Source: Anoplopoma fimbria (Eukaryota > Chordata > Actinopteri > Perciformes > Anoplopomatidae). From it: 64,000 nucleotides of DNA. Made by a program: the position numbers and the translations under genes. Shown piece by piece: positions 12,610 through 32,625 of this stretch. The notes under the pieces were generated by a model. It did no database searches and had not been told where the DNA came from. It saw only the letters and a list, made by a program, of their open reading frames with translations. The stretch covers positions 24,339,052 through 24,403,051 of the forward strand of contig NC_072472.1 of assembly GCF_027596085.1 (NCBI RefSeq), in the 5' to 3' direction. The first letter of the stretch is position 1. Each line of letters opens with the position of its first letter.

Positions 12610-15600
12610 TGTCATTTTTGAATTGATGTAGTCATATGTAGTTGATCTGAGTTGATTTGATTCACATTGCTGTTATGGATGGATAATAGAGGTGGTTGTT
12701 GAATTACATTTATTTAACATTAATAGAAATCACATCTATTAATTTGAAAAGTATTTTTTAATAGTAAGTAATCCCACCTGTAAAGTTTAAGGTAAAATAC
12801 CAGGAATGCACAGGTGTTGTATTTGTACACTGTATTGATCCTCAATCTCTCGAACCCTATGCCTCTGACTCAGGCTCCTAAGTGACATGCCCAATATGAA
12901 TAGTGTGTTTATCTGGAAATACAAAGTCTATGTGAATGATCTTAGTATCAACATAAATATAAACTTGTCAGATTTCTGCAGAGATGTAAGCATCAGTATA
13001 CATGTAACTGGGTCAGACTAAATGAAGATGGAACACAACATAAATGAAAGATTTAATTTCCATCTACCAAAACTGTACACTTTTAGTGTGTATATCTCTT
13101 TGGAAGGATGCAATTGCAGCCCAAAACCTTTATCAAACCATATCACAACATCTGGACATAACGTGTCAACATACTCATGCTAATAAAGTGAAACAGAGCA
13201 TGTTAAAGGTCCCAGATTGTAAAAAAGGAGATTTTCAAGTTTTTGTATCATAAAGCGGGTCTAAGTGCTATACAAATAATGAGTAAGTATCAAAAAGCTC
13301 AATCCATAAATATAAACAGCCCGTATTCAGAAGCTGTTGCCTAGCAACGCAGGTCCGTTGAAATGACACAGACAGACGAGCAAAATAAAAGTTTTTGGGA
13401 GATTAAAGCATGTAAAACATACAAACCTAAAGAATATCAAAATAATCTTTTGAATGGTTGGGTTCCATCTTCCATCAACATCAAATGTCAAACTCGTTTA
13501 GTTCCATTTACATGTCACTCTAGGTATTAATTCCATCTAAATGCAACAAAACAAATCAAAGTGTTTTTCAAAACAAATCAAAGAGAACTATACATGTTCC
13601 ACTCAAAGAAAAGAAAAAAGAGCCTATTGCTCATGACTGTATTGAAGGCCAATACTTTCAGAATGATTGCACTACCATGCAAGGCTTCTGATTGGCTGTC
13701 TGATGCTGTAGGAAGGCATGTATAAACACTTTGATTTGTTTGGAATCCACCTATCAGCGTCTTTAGATGTTTGAGTACAACTTTAGATATTTAAAACAGC
13801 AAAGGTAAGACTTCCTTTATGGTTATGGCTGTATTTAGACATATGATAAGACATATTGTTGTAATTGGTGGAGTCTCAACATTTCATATTGACATTTTTT
13901 GTGTAACTATTTAGCATGAAGTAGCAAAGTGGCTAGCACCCTTACAGCCTAGCTAGCATTGCATCGTTTAGCAGTTTAGCTTATTTAGTCACAATTGTTC
14001 TTATAGAGGCTTTGACAGAGAATTTCACTTTTTTCTATTTCTAACTTAGCTTACTCTTTTTACCATTGCTGAAAGATGAATGTTTCTTCAATCTGTAGGC
14101 ATTGGATGTGTTTTTATTTGTGTTAGCCATTTAGTTTGTTAATATTCAGAAATGAATGAATGAGTGAAGAGTCCTTTTTTAAAGGGTATGGTTCTCGCTG
14201 TGTTCTTTGACACAGGATTCATGTTTAAATTTCCTATAAAAGAAACCCACCTCATGAGTCTGAGCTGAAATACATTTAGATTTTGACACATTTATCAGTT
14301 GAACTGTAAACCAACTAGTTGTTCCATCTTCTCTTAATGATGCCAGTGACACCTGAATGCTACCTACAATAGTTTATCGTTGACCACTTAGGATTGCACT
14401 TGATAGTGTGATAGTGCCTTTATGTGAAAATATTTAATCTTCAATAGAATGTACTTTAATGTGATTAAAATAAAAACAGATGTACAGTAACATGATCCAG
14501 GGGAACACAATGGTGTTCTGCAGAGGCAGAGATGTCTTTGGACTAAGAATGAAAACTGCTGCTAGTCACCCTTTCCTCGCTTTGTTCTCTAAAGGCTTAT
14601 CTTATCTTATGATTGAACTAGACAAATGTTTGAATCTTGGTTGGAAATCGTGAAAGTAAGAGACAGTCACAAAGCTTGTCGAGGTTGTGTACATAGATGA
14701 TGCCTTATTCCCAGCTCAGCACTTGAAGGATGAGAGAGGATGTTGGTAATTATGTCTGAATACTCAGGTGTGAGAGCACCTAATTTAATTAATTTAATAC
14801 AAATAACAGGACATTGTCATTGTACCACAGAGACATGTTTTGCCTTAGGAGACTCAGTAATTTAGATGGATAGATAAATAAATAGATATGATGGATGGAT
14901 GGAAAAAGTCCCTGTTGGGTATCTTAATTTCTACCATATTCTATCTGTTTGTAGTAAGTGGATTTTAAAATTGATTATTTTAAGAAGCGGTTTGGAGATA
15001 CATGACTTTCTCTGTTCTTAGTTCTTGTGCCAAAGTTACACAAATAGACATACATACAAGTGTTAAATAAAACTCCCATAACTGAAGTGAACACAGATTG
15101 AATTCAGAGCTTGTTTCATGAGCAGGACATCATTCCATGATCACCTCTTTCAGCTGTTTGCACTTATGAATCACACACAATCATGAGCATCGGATGAATC
15201 ACATTGTTAATGTTTTCCAAAATGTTGAATTTAGCAGCAACACAGCTCCCTCTTACCGTATCTCCAAATTTGAATGCCCCCCACCCCACCCCTTTATCTC
15301 ACATGGTTAGATCACCCAGATACATTAAGCATCGACAGCATGACTCCAGTCATTAAGGTCGGCTGAGGGACGAGTTGCCCGTGTGAACCGTGTGCTGCCT
15401 CCCTTCTCTCCCCTGCTGTGGATCTCCCTTCCTTCCTCCCTTCGAGAGATCTTTGCTGTCACCAGACATGACAAATGTGACATCTGCGTCGTATTGTGGG
15501 GCGCACAATCAAATGCCTCCTCATGTGTGGTCACTTGTTTTCATCACCAGTTGGTGTGTGAGTCCTGTTGTGGCAGCCCTCTGTTCTCTGGGAGTTTATA

Positions 15601-17117
15601 ATCTCTTTTTAATTATGATCCTTTTGTGTGTCAAAATAGATTGTTTGTGCCTACTCTCACTTTAACTTTTCTTTTTTTAAACAATGGAAACATTTCAAAA
15701 GTTCAGCCAATATAATACAGAGTCCCTTCAAAAAGACAAATATACCTCCCCCTTGGAGGTTTTTATTTTTTATTGTTCTACAACTTTGAGTTAAAGTAGA
15801 TTTAACATGGCTTTTTTTAAGACTAGGTAAATAAAGGTGAATGGTGATGAATACAACATCATCCATAATATAAATAACATAATATTAATTTAGTACATCA
15901 TTGCTGAAGGCATGAATCTATTATTAAAGAGACTAACCCCTTTCATATTTCTGTTGATAAAGAGTAAACACACTCACACTCTCCTACTCCGTGATTTCAG
16001 TGCTTGGATTCATTGGTCGTGCTGTCGGTCTGTACCTTGTGTCTCCTCTGGTCATTTCTCCCCCTTTTCTTGCCTCCTTTCGTGACCCCACCCGACTCCG
16101 CAACCCTGTCAATGGAACCTGCAGCCACGCCGGAGGAAACTCCACCTCCACCTTGTCATAATGAGACCTACTTCCTCTCGCCCTCCCGGGACAAAGGGGG
16201 CCAGTGTGGGTCACCTCTCGCGAGGCTCAGGGATAATTGGGTAGTTTAAACTATCCAGTGAGAATACCACACACCGAAAGGCCTACACCCATATTTAGCA
16301 GCTCCACACACACTGGTGTGTGATTGCACTGGGAGAGAGAAGCTGGCTGTTTTTGAGCTCATTCCTCGCCCATCTCCTATCTGGGTTAGAGGAGGGCTGT
16401 TATTGGAAGAAGGTGGACTATAATGGACAGCTGGGGGTTCCAAAATGACAGCCGCGATGCCAAGCCTGTTAGGTAATCTGGATCATTATGTATGACTAAA
16501 AGGATAAAAGGCTCTAATGTGATGGAGATGAGAGGAGATGAGAGGAGATGGACCGCCCTGCTGTGCCTGAGCCCATGTCAAAGTAGAAGCCTGTGTGTTT
16601 ACTCGTGACCCGGGCGAGATACCGGTCACTAACGGCCAAATTAGCTTGAGGTCAGACTGACTCTGGGTCAGGGGCCAGTGTGGAAGAAACAGAACAGTTG
16701 AGATTTTGGGTGAAAAACCCAACTTTGACCTAAAATTGCTTCATCTTTACCCGTTCATTCTTAAAAGCCAGCTGTCAGACGCCACAGTTCAGTCAGAGAC
16801 ACTTTAGTCATGAAAATTGACCATTTATAGCAAATGGTTCTACAATTAGATTTAGCACAAAAAAATGTCTCTAATCTTTGAGCTTGAATCCACAGTTTAT
16901 AAACATTCATGAACTTTTTTTATATTAGTTAAAGCAACAAGAGAGCGACTTCAGTGCTCTGTCTGTCTGACTGGATGATTTGAATAGTTTCATTAAGTTA
17001 AATTTTAAGATTCAATTTGTTAATGTTTATTATTTTCTGTGCGATTGCATCAGTGAAATGAGTTATCACTTCACTGGAGTTTATATGGGTTTCATGGTCT
17101 TTTAATAAGCTTTTGTT
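12610..17117. other. Intergenic DNA downstream of the SLC1 gene
   Basis: No gene was recognised. It contains a candidate promoter-like block at 13691-13804 (listed separately), an X-box-like motif at 13336-13348, a short degenerate GATA/GATG run near 14868-14901, and otherwise unstructured AT-rich sequence. Several open frames of 60-90 codons overlap in different phases and show no family motif. Confidence 0.5.
13691..13804 (+). promoter_or_regulatory. Possible CCAAT/TATA promoter with a short first exon and splice donor
   Basis: An inverted CCAAT box (attggc at 13691) lies 30 bp before TATAAA at 13721-13726. About 80 bp further on is a good donor, AAAG|gtaaga, at 13805. The arrangement resembles a TATA promoter with a non-coding first exon. 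I could not find a matching downstream coding exon, so this may be coincidence or a non-coding transcript. Confidence 0.2.
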
Positions 17118-17195
17118 GGCCACTGTGGCTCAGAGGTCGAGCTCGGCTCCTCCGGTCCACGTGTCCAAGTGTCCTTAGGCAAGGACACTTCTGCT
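17118..17195 (+). repeat. Truncated tRNA-derived SINE fragment
   Basis: The sequence reads ggccactgtggctcagagg and then continues to ctccggtccacgtgtcc and gtccttaggcaaggacac. It matches the head and middle of the SINE at 40903 but lacks the B-box segment, so it carries an internal deletion. Confidence 0.6.
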
Positions 17196-18423
17196 CTTGA
17201 GTTCATTTCCTAAAATGTGTGCTGCTGCTGCTCGTTTGTTATCTGTTTATGTCCCACGGACATAAAAAAAAAGCAATTGAAACTAAATTTGGACTTGCAT
17301 TTTCACTTCTCACAAATGAAGAGAGGGATAAGCTTGGTCTTAAAGTTTGACATTTTGGGAGCTAATAAAATAAAACAATGAATTTAAAAAAATCACCCAC
17401 CTGCACCTCTATACCTCACTAATTAACAGTTATATATTGTTTATAAATTATTTTTAGGGCAGTGATTCTAAATAAGCACTGCTTATTTATAATACTTGTT
17501 TTTTTAATTTCATTTTTATTTGTATCTTGTCTTTCTTTACTATGTCTCTTGTGTGCACTTTACCCTATGCTGCTGTAAGCCTGCACATTTTCTTTCAGCT
17601 TGTGGGAGTTCAGTGTGTTTTTTTTTAAATTCAAATTTAACAGGCAAATGTAATCTAGTGAGCTCTGCTCCTCAAGTGTGTAGAGGCTTTCTCCAGCCAC
17701 AGCATAAACACAGCTCCAGAAGAACGCTGGAACCTGAAGTGGCCGTCACCCGGCTTTGCCTTTTTGTTTTCCAAACAAACGTCAGTCAGAGTTGAGTTTG
17801 TGTATTATGCTTCCTCCTCTGCGGTGGAAAACATCTCAAGGCTTGTAGCATGTTTAGCAAAAGATCAAGTGAGGAATATCCTCAGGACACAGTGCCATCA
17901 GCTGTGTAGTCTCTCCTTGCTTCTCTCCACCAGAGGCCCGCTTGTTTCAATGCCGTTTCTTGTAGGAGGCTGTCAGGTTGTGAGAGAACCATACACCCTC
18001 TGTTAGTTCCCGCTGTGTGTCTCCACGCTGCAGAGCCGGCTGCCCACGCCAGGCCAACCTACCAACCTGCACCCCTGGAGGACAGCACTGTTTCTTCCTC
18101 AACTCTCTCTTCTTCATCATGCCGCCCTCTCTCTTTTCTCTCTCTCTCTTTTTCTTCCTCTCCTCTTTTCATCCTGTGTTTTTTTCCTTCTCACCAGCTC
18201 TTCTGCGTCAAGCAAGTCCAGCTACAAACATCAAGGTTTTGTGCACTCAGCCGACTCACTGGTCCCGCACTGCTTGGGTCCTGTTACTACCCTAAGCCTC
18301 CACATGTGTCTCCAGTTATTCACAGACTAAAGGATCTCATTAGGTTAAATACATACTTAACTGGTAAAAAATGTATGTGGAAAGAGGGGGGGGATTGCAT
18401 TTGTAACATTATACACATACACA

Positions 18424-19573
18424 GGGGTGGAAGGTGACCAAGCACATTTACTCACCTATGGCACTTTTTGAGGACATGTACTTTATACATCTACTCAACT
18501 ATGATTCAGAGGAAAATATTGTGTTCTTTACTGCACTACATTTATCTAAGAATTGACCCTTTGCTAAGTGCCACCCCTTGAACGCAGACTGGCCAATCAT
18601 AGCATAGCATCAGACAGCTCTGACCGGGGTCCGACAACTATCAAACTCTGCTCCGATTTCCTTAATTATCTGGCTGGTTTTGTGGATTTGGAGCTAGTCA
18701 TGGTTAAACCTTATGTTATAGTGATACTCGTTACTTGGAGAGGATGGAAGGAGATACGCATTTCTCAAATGTTTTGAAGCTAATATTAGTAGAGTAGATT
18801 AGCAAATCATCAACTAGCATTTGAACTTCTAGGCTGTGCAAACTACCAAAGGTATACCTTTTATTGTCTTCCGTCTGGATCTCCAGGTGATGTGGTGGTT
18901 TGCTTTGACGCTGATCTGTTTTAGCTTCTGTCTTTATCTTTTTAAGCTGTTTTCACCGCTGAATCAGTTTGACATCCAGGATATGTCCTTCAAACACATA
19001 TTGTATACATTTCTGTCTGGTTACTATGAAATCGCGTCTTTTTTTCTTCCATTTTATATATTCTTCAGTGAGTGCAGTACGTTACCAACAGTTTGATGGA
19101 GTAATAGCGCGGGGCAGAGCTTAGCAGAGTCATAGAGAGGTACCTTTTTACTTTGCACATTGTGTAAATCTTTTTTTTCATACAAAACACATGTAATGCA
19201 TTGTTCTGCTTTTTTTCTATTTATAGAAAATGCGATTTTCTTCTTCTTCTAGTTCTGAAAAGCCATTGTTTTAGGATCATTTCAATCTTTTTTTCTGTGC
19301 AAATCAACTTGTTTCAAGAAATGTCTTTATGATCAAGGTTTTTGCAGGTTAAACAGCTTAACCCATATTTATTATGGGTAATTCAAATCAGCACTGCCTT
19401 GACCAACTAAACTACATACATATTAATTAATCAGTTCATATATTCCTATGATAGGATCAGTACTTTAACTATAGGATTTTGTATGCAGGACCTCACTTGA
19501 AATTAATGACTTTTTTTCACATTGTATAACTACTTATTTAAGTAAGGCATCTGAAAACTTCCTCTGCCACTCC
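18424..19573. repeat. Dispersed fish repeat (ggggtggaa... type), possible non-autonomous DNA element
   Basis: The left end (ggggtggaaggtgaccaagc, then a run resembling acatttactcaagtac) and the right end (cttatttaagtaaggcatctgaaaacttcctctgccactcc) resemble the two ends of a repeat common in fish. The outermost bases are roughly inverted (ggggtgg / ccactcc). About 1 kb of unrecognised sequence lies between them. Whether it is one element or two pieces is not settled. Confidence 0.4.
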
Positions 19574-20375
19574 ATAAACAGCACCTCTTTCAGTGTGTGC
19601 AGTCTGACGCTGCACACATGAGTGTTCTGTTAGAGATCTGCCTCCTGCAGGGATAAAGCTTGTTCCACTGAGCCCAGGGGTTTGGCAGGATACTCCTTAC
19701 CCCCACAAATCCTCACACTGGGGTTTATTAAGATGATAGATACGACTGAGAGACAGGGAGAGGTGACGGCTAATAAGGAACAGAGAGGACGCCATGCAGC
19801 AGAGAATCCTGGCCACTGCTCTGCAAGGTCGTAACTGTTAAACCGCCGGGATTTAAAGCACCACACACGCACGTGTACATGAAACGCTGTGGTTATAGTG
19901 CACGCTATGGAACTCTCAATTTTTGTATAGATAGATAGATATTTTTTTATTTTCGTGTCATGCACAGAATGTGCCCAACCCTCATGGGTTTACAAGACAC
20001 CAACAATACAGCTGCAGTGGATCCACATCTCATCAGGTCAAGTCAGTTTGATTACAAAACAACCGGTTGCTTCATCGCTCAATCTTAAACAAAACATAGA
20101 AGATTCCTTTCCTAAAACACAACTCGAGTTTTTCATAGTCATCCAGCCAAAATAATTAATAATCTGTGCACATCATTGTCAACCTATCCTTGGTGTGTTT
20201 CAAAGAAAAAATCCACCACACATGCTCAAGATTGGAGCCAATGGCAGCATGAGGAAGTATGTCACTTACTACCTGCATCGCCTAATTTTAGCTCAGGTGT
20301 TCTCAGTTTAATTGGGAAGGTCAGACACGTGTGCAGGTGTATGCACGTGGAAGCTACAATATGTATATGCATATG

Positions 20376-20479
<104 letters not shown>

Positions 20480-20868
20480 GGTATGGAGTTTAAACCTGTG
20501 AAAGCTGACAAAATGTTACAGCGTGCTGCAGCTCACTTGTTCCACATCCACTCGTCCCGGATTCAGGTCACACTTTGATGCACAGCAATGTGCCGCAGTG
20601 GTCTACTTGTAACTTTATCATTAACTCGTAGCCCTGCTGCCCAACGTGATCTTCTTAAGTGTTCACTGTACTAGAACTCATGGGGCTGAATGTGGACGGT
20701 CCAGTGGAGTCACGGCCGGGAAAGATGATATTTTAATTTCCCTCGTTTTAAATAGAGCACTCCTGTCCTTGACAGACAAAGAAGCCTCAGCATATAATGA
20801 ATAGGAGCTGGTTAATAGTTAATTATTTATTATTACTTGATCTCGGAGCAGCAGAGCCTGTATGCATG

Positions 20869-27797
<6,929 letters not shown>

Positions 27798-27959
27798 CTT
27801 CTTCTTCTCACATCCCATTTGTGAATTTCTTTATATAACTGGTGGCTGCATAAATCTCTAGCGATGCGTCACGATTGCCATTTGTGTCTGATAACGGTAA
27901 AATAAACATTGAGTCTCCCGAGCTGCCTCCTCCACGGAGTCGAACAGCGAGCAATGGCC

Positions 27960-27960
<1 letters not shown>

Positions 27961-28000
<40 letters not shown>
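27961..28000. repeat. (GT)n microsatellite, 40 bp
   Basis: A perfect run of 20 GT units, about 170 bp after the larger array. Confidence 0.95.
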
Positions 28001-28002
<2 letters not shown>

Positions 28003-31000
28003 ACTGGAGCGACCTTCCTGGCCACCACGAGGGAAAAGTCCTAGGGAGAGCTCGGCACTTTGAATAAAAAACACAAGCATGATGTTGTGTTGAGACGGAT
28101 GGATAGACAGAGAAATTAAATGAAACAAGAAATGAGGTGTCAGGTGGGCCGTGTGGGATCCGACCACTGAGTCTATAAAAAGAATGAGACTTCCCAGAGG
28201 ACCAGCACTCCTCGAGGAATCAACATCCGCCGGCCTAATCTCTGACCTCCATCACTCCTCCTCTCTCCTTCCTCTCCTCCATCTCCTCGTACCTGCAGCC
28301 AGTAAACGTGCAGATCACTGGCAGATATGTCAGCTAGAGGCTCCTCAGCGAGGCAAGCAGAGGAGCCCTCTGATAACATTATGACACGACAGACTATCAA
28401 GGTTAATTACCCGCCTGGGTCGGATGGTGTGACAGCTCATTAGAGCGTCTAGAGGCTGCATAATCTGCTCCGTCCCGCTCCTTCTCTGTTGAAATTACAC
28501 TCCGTGTTGCGAGGCCTTCTGATGAGGGGAAACATCCCAGAGATGAGCTGAGCATGACCAGACAGGCACGATCGAGAGCTGAAGCAGGTACAAACTCACA
28601 TTCATGACTGAGCATGCACCGGTGTTTCTACAGCCAAAACAAGTCAAGAGAGGAAGGTTGTTTTTTTTCCACTGTTGAGCTATTTCACTTTGCTGTGCTG
28701 CTCCATAAAAAAACAATGAACAAAAATGTAATAGCACTTGGAATGATTTTATGTGTAAAAAGGCAGCATTTTCTGGTTTGGAATGGATAGCAGCACTATA
28801 AGATAATCACTTATTGATTTACATCTGAATTATTCTGGCAAAGTGTTTATGAAGTTAATATCCTTGCAACTTGGAACTCCAGAGTGTACTACATCAGTGT
28901 GCGCTGAAAGAAATTATATAATATACAGCAGTAACAGAGAGACAGTGGTGAGTGGTGAGAACTCTCTTTCCATGGAAACTAAAAACAAGTTGTAGATGAA
29001 GTAAACAGTTTCAAAGGACAAACGATGAGAGAAGCAGCTTAATAGCTAGGAAAATCATCTGCAAAGGCAAAGCATTTATTTATACTGGATACATGGAGGT
29101 ACAAATGCTGAAAGAGAGGAGTGCTTTCCAAACAGATAGAAGGAAGAATGCATTTAAGACGCTGCTGATGAAAGGAAACAAACATTTATTGTTCGGACAA
29201 TGCAGTATTTATTTCCATAAATCGGCAGACTCTCAACATGTGTTATTCCCTGTAATATCCTCAAAAAAGATAGGGGGCAGCAATTCACCTCTACCACTGG
29301 GCCCAAAAGTTCTACCTTCAGAAACATTAATTCGAGCCGTTCAAGATATCATATATAAAAAAATTCTAATTTTCCTGCATGGCTAAATGGTCAGTGTACC
29401 TAAATCTTGAGTAGCATAAACGAGAAAAAGTCTCAGATTTTTGTTTTGTCATCCCCCGCCACCAGGGAAGTATTTCTTGTAGCGGACCTTCAGTAAGCAG
29501 CTGTAGAAGCTCCAGCCAGAGCAGACCCCAGCACCAGGATTCACAGCGCGCTGATTAATCCTGGGGTCTAACCTGTGTAACGGCAGCAACAGAAAGTTTA
29601 CTGATCTGGCGATGAGTCGGGGCAGTCCGAGATCAGACCTGCAATGCCGGGGTTTGCGCTAGCTGAACTTGTGTGGCATTAGTTAACCGCTAACTGATGG
29701 TCCGTCCGTCGGGAGCTGCCGAACACTTTCCTCTCGACTAAGTAGTCTTCTCGGAGCAGGGAGGATGAAGCGAAAATACCAGTCGAAGCCACAGCGTCTC
29801 TCTATCGTCTTTAGAGGAACAACTGATATTACAAGACAGGACGGGTACAGGCTAGCCGGTTAGCATGCTCATTTTAGTAGATATGTCTGCAACACAATAT
29901 ACTGATGTCTATGACATAATGTCAACACTGTAACCTCCTCACATTGTCTTATAATGTTAGTTCAATTTTATATTGTTTTTAACTATAATTCTGGCAAGAT
30001 ATTACACATTGCCTATTTATTTGTGTTCGTCGTTTTACATTTCATTTTAATAGTTTTCTCTCTTTCATTTTAACGGTTCAAGTATTTATTTCCTTCACAT
30101 TGTGTCAGAAATCACTTCTCTTTACTGCATGAATGTTTTGTTAAAGAAAAATTAACACTTCATATAACTTGTTCCCTGTTTGTCACAGTGTGTTAGTGAA
30201 GCTGCCTGTCTGTTTGATTTGCATGTTTTACCCTGAAACCATGACGGAAGGCGATGTTGGTTATGTGGTTGCTCTGTGTGCATTAAAGGCACACTACACT
30301 TACATCTGGCCCAAATTTACACCTGCTATTGCCGCTTAGAGCCAGATGATGGGAATCAATCCTACAAATATTGATTTGTTTGCAGATGACTGTGCCATTT
30401 TCCTCTTGACATTAAACATATTGCATTTTAAGAAGTTGGTATCTCACAGATTACATTTTCACCGAACAGTTCATGAACTAAACTCGCCTCTACCAGTTGG
30501 TATTTTCCAGACTGCTCTTCTTCAGCTCTCTACAGCATTTCTCCAGAGTCCACAGTGTGGCTATTTCCGTCTGTATTGTGCTAGTGGAACACCAACAGTT
30601 TCTGACAGCATCTTGGACCCACCTGCCTTCGAGTCTCGCTCCTCCCCTTCCTGTTATTCTCCCCTTTATTGTACAACTCTCTATCCATGACAGGCAGCAA
30701 AAAAAACCTCACGTGTGTGGTTTAAAGTTGCAACAACTGTTGCAATGGCTGAAAAGACATCTCCTGCACAGTTTCTTTACATGTGGGTATTTATTAGTCA
30801 GTTGCCTTGAGTGTTAATAGTTTGGCTTAGGGACTATTTGAGACGTTTGAGCATTCCCACTTATTTGCTATATGTATCAGGTTTGTATTCTTTTCCAGTC
30901 ATCTTGTATTCAATTCATCTTTGTCTGTATTTAAAACAGCCATAATCAATATCTTTATATAGTGATTGACCCCCTCACTCTTGTCGTTTTCCAGTGCAGC

Positions 31001-32118
31001 AAACACCTTCACATTATTTCCTCAAGACGGCTTAGACACATGTTGGTAGTTAACATCATGAGACAAATTTCTAAGGTTCCAAAGAAATAATGAAATGATA
31101 ACTTTCCCTCTTCTACGGGTGCACAGCACATCCTCTGTGTCTAACATTTCAGCAGGGGTAAACTGATAGGAGAAACTCGTTATCGCAATGCAATCAGACC
31201 CAGGGCATCGCAGTCATAAAATGTGGTGTTGCTGGTGTTTGTCTGTAATGAAACCTGCCGTTGCACTGCTCGTTCAGCCGCACTCTGCTGGCGGGCGGGC
31301 GGGGGGGCAGGACTCAAAGAGAGGAAGTGTGTCTCTCTCAGCTCCTTTGAATAAGGTCACACGTTTATTCCAAAAGGGGAAGTGTTGATATTCAAACTGA
31401 AAAGTTACTATCCTCGCCCATCTGTTCTATGTGAAAGTGTTTGTCCTGTGTTGCATGAGTCCCAAAAGCCTGTGAGTACACACTAGCCCCCCCCCCCCTT
31501 TTAACTTTCACTGGGGAGGGATGTCCCTATATGAAGGGCCATGCACTTTGCCGCCAGAGCTTTTGGCATTAAGCCGCCACCGTTGCTCTGCTTGGCGTTA
31601 TTGCGCTGCAGACTGATGAAGGGATGATGAACAGAAGAGGTGATGACGGAGAGGAGCCATCTGTCCCTCATTAAAAATGATGGGAGGCAGGGGAGAGCCA
31701 GGCCAATACTCCCCTGGGATGGCGGATCAGGGATGACTCCCTGTCTGCCTTGGCAACTTTGAGTGCCGAAAGACTAATAAGAGTTGCTTCCTTGTTAGGA
31801 ACAAGGCTATGGGATGAAGGCTGGGACACAGTCCTGAGCTATGAAGTATCACACACGAGCAGTGTAACTGGAGCTGCGATGTTGGACATACAATAGACAG
31901 TTTTCAAAATAGAATTTAGAATTTGTTTATGGTCTTTTATTTAAGATATTTTCAGTAATTGCAGGATCGTAATTATCACCCATAAAGCAGGCTACTATGT
32001 CACCCTCTCTGTGGACGCCTCAGTGAAACCAATTGATCATTGTCGTGTTCGGTGATTGTGCGCCAGTTAATGAGCCTTTCGTCAAGTGCTCACCAAGTTT
32101 TACTCCAGATGTGTTGTA
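28001..32118. other. Intergenic DNA without a recognised gene
   Basis: No coding exon is supported. An isolated FADD-like peptide in an open frame near 30346-30690 was considered as reverse transcriptase and rejected. Short homopolymers occur (C run near 31490). Confidence 0.5.
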
Positions 32119-32625
32119 CCCATAGACTTTACATAAGAAGGGGACGAAGTCATTGTGACGTCACCCATTGGCTTGTTGACTGCCGTTATCTTGGAATATG
32201 GCCATGTTGTTTTTTTCTCAACCAATAAATGAAAGTTATCATATTTGGAATGTGGACGAGTGACGTAGAGACGCCATATACGGCTCTGGTAGCGGCAGCG
32301 ACCTGTCAATCATAGTAAGCCCACCCTAAAGCATACTCCGCTTCATTGTCTATTTTACTCTAAATGGACCATCATTTACTAAATTAACATGTTGTATTGA
32401 AGAAGACTTGAAACTAGAGATTGAGACCATAAACTCATGTTTACAATGTTTACCGACGTAATAAATAAAATGAAAAGTAGGATATTTTTTTCATGGACTT
32501 CTATACAATCAGACTTCTTTTTACAACCGGAGGAATCGCCCCCTGCTGGTCAGTAGAGAGAATGCAGGTCTAAAGACACTTCTGCATCGGCTTCACTCGG
32601 CAGAACCAGAGGTTGCCACCTGGTC
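32119..32625 (+). repeat. Unclassified dispersed repeat, copy A
   Basis: It runs from ccatagacttta to ggttgccacctgg. A diverged copy in the opposite orientation is at 36631-37006; the shared order of blocks is listed with that copy. No protein-coding capacity is seen. The pattern resembles a repeat common in fish genomes, but I cannot assign a class. Confidence 0.7.

Noticed and set aside
30346..30690. FADD-like peptide reminiscent of a reverse transcriptase active site
   Set aside because: The match is four residues only. None of the other reverse transcriptase blocks occur before or after it in any frame.
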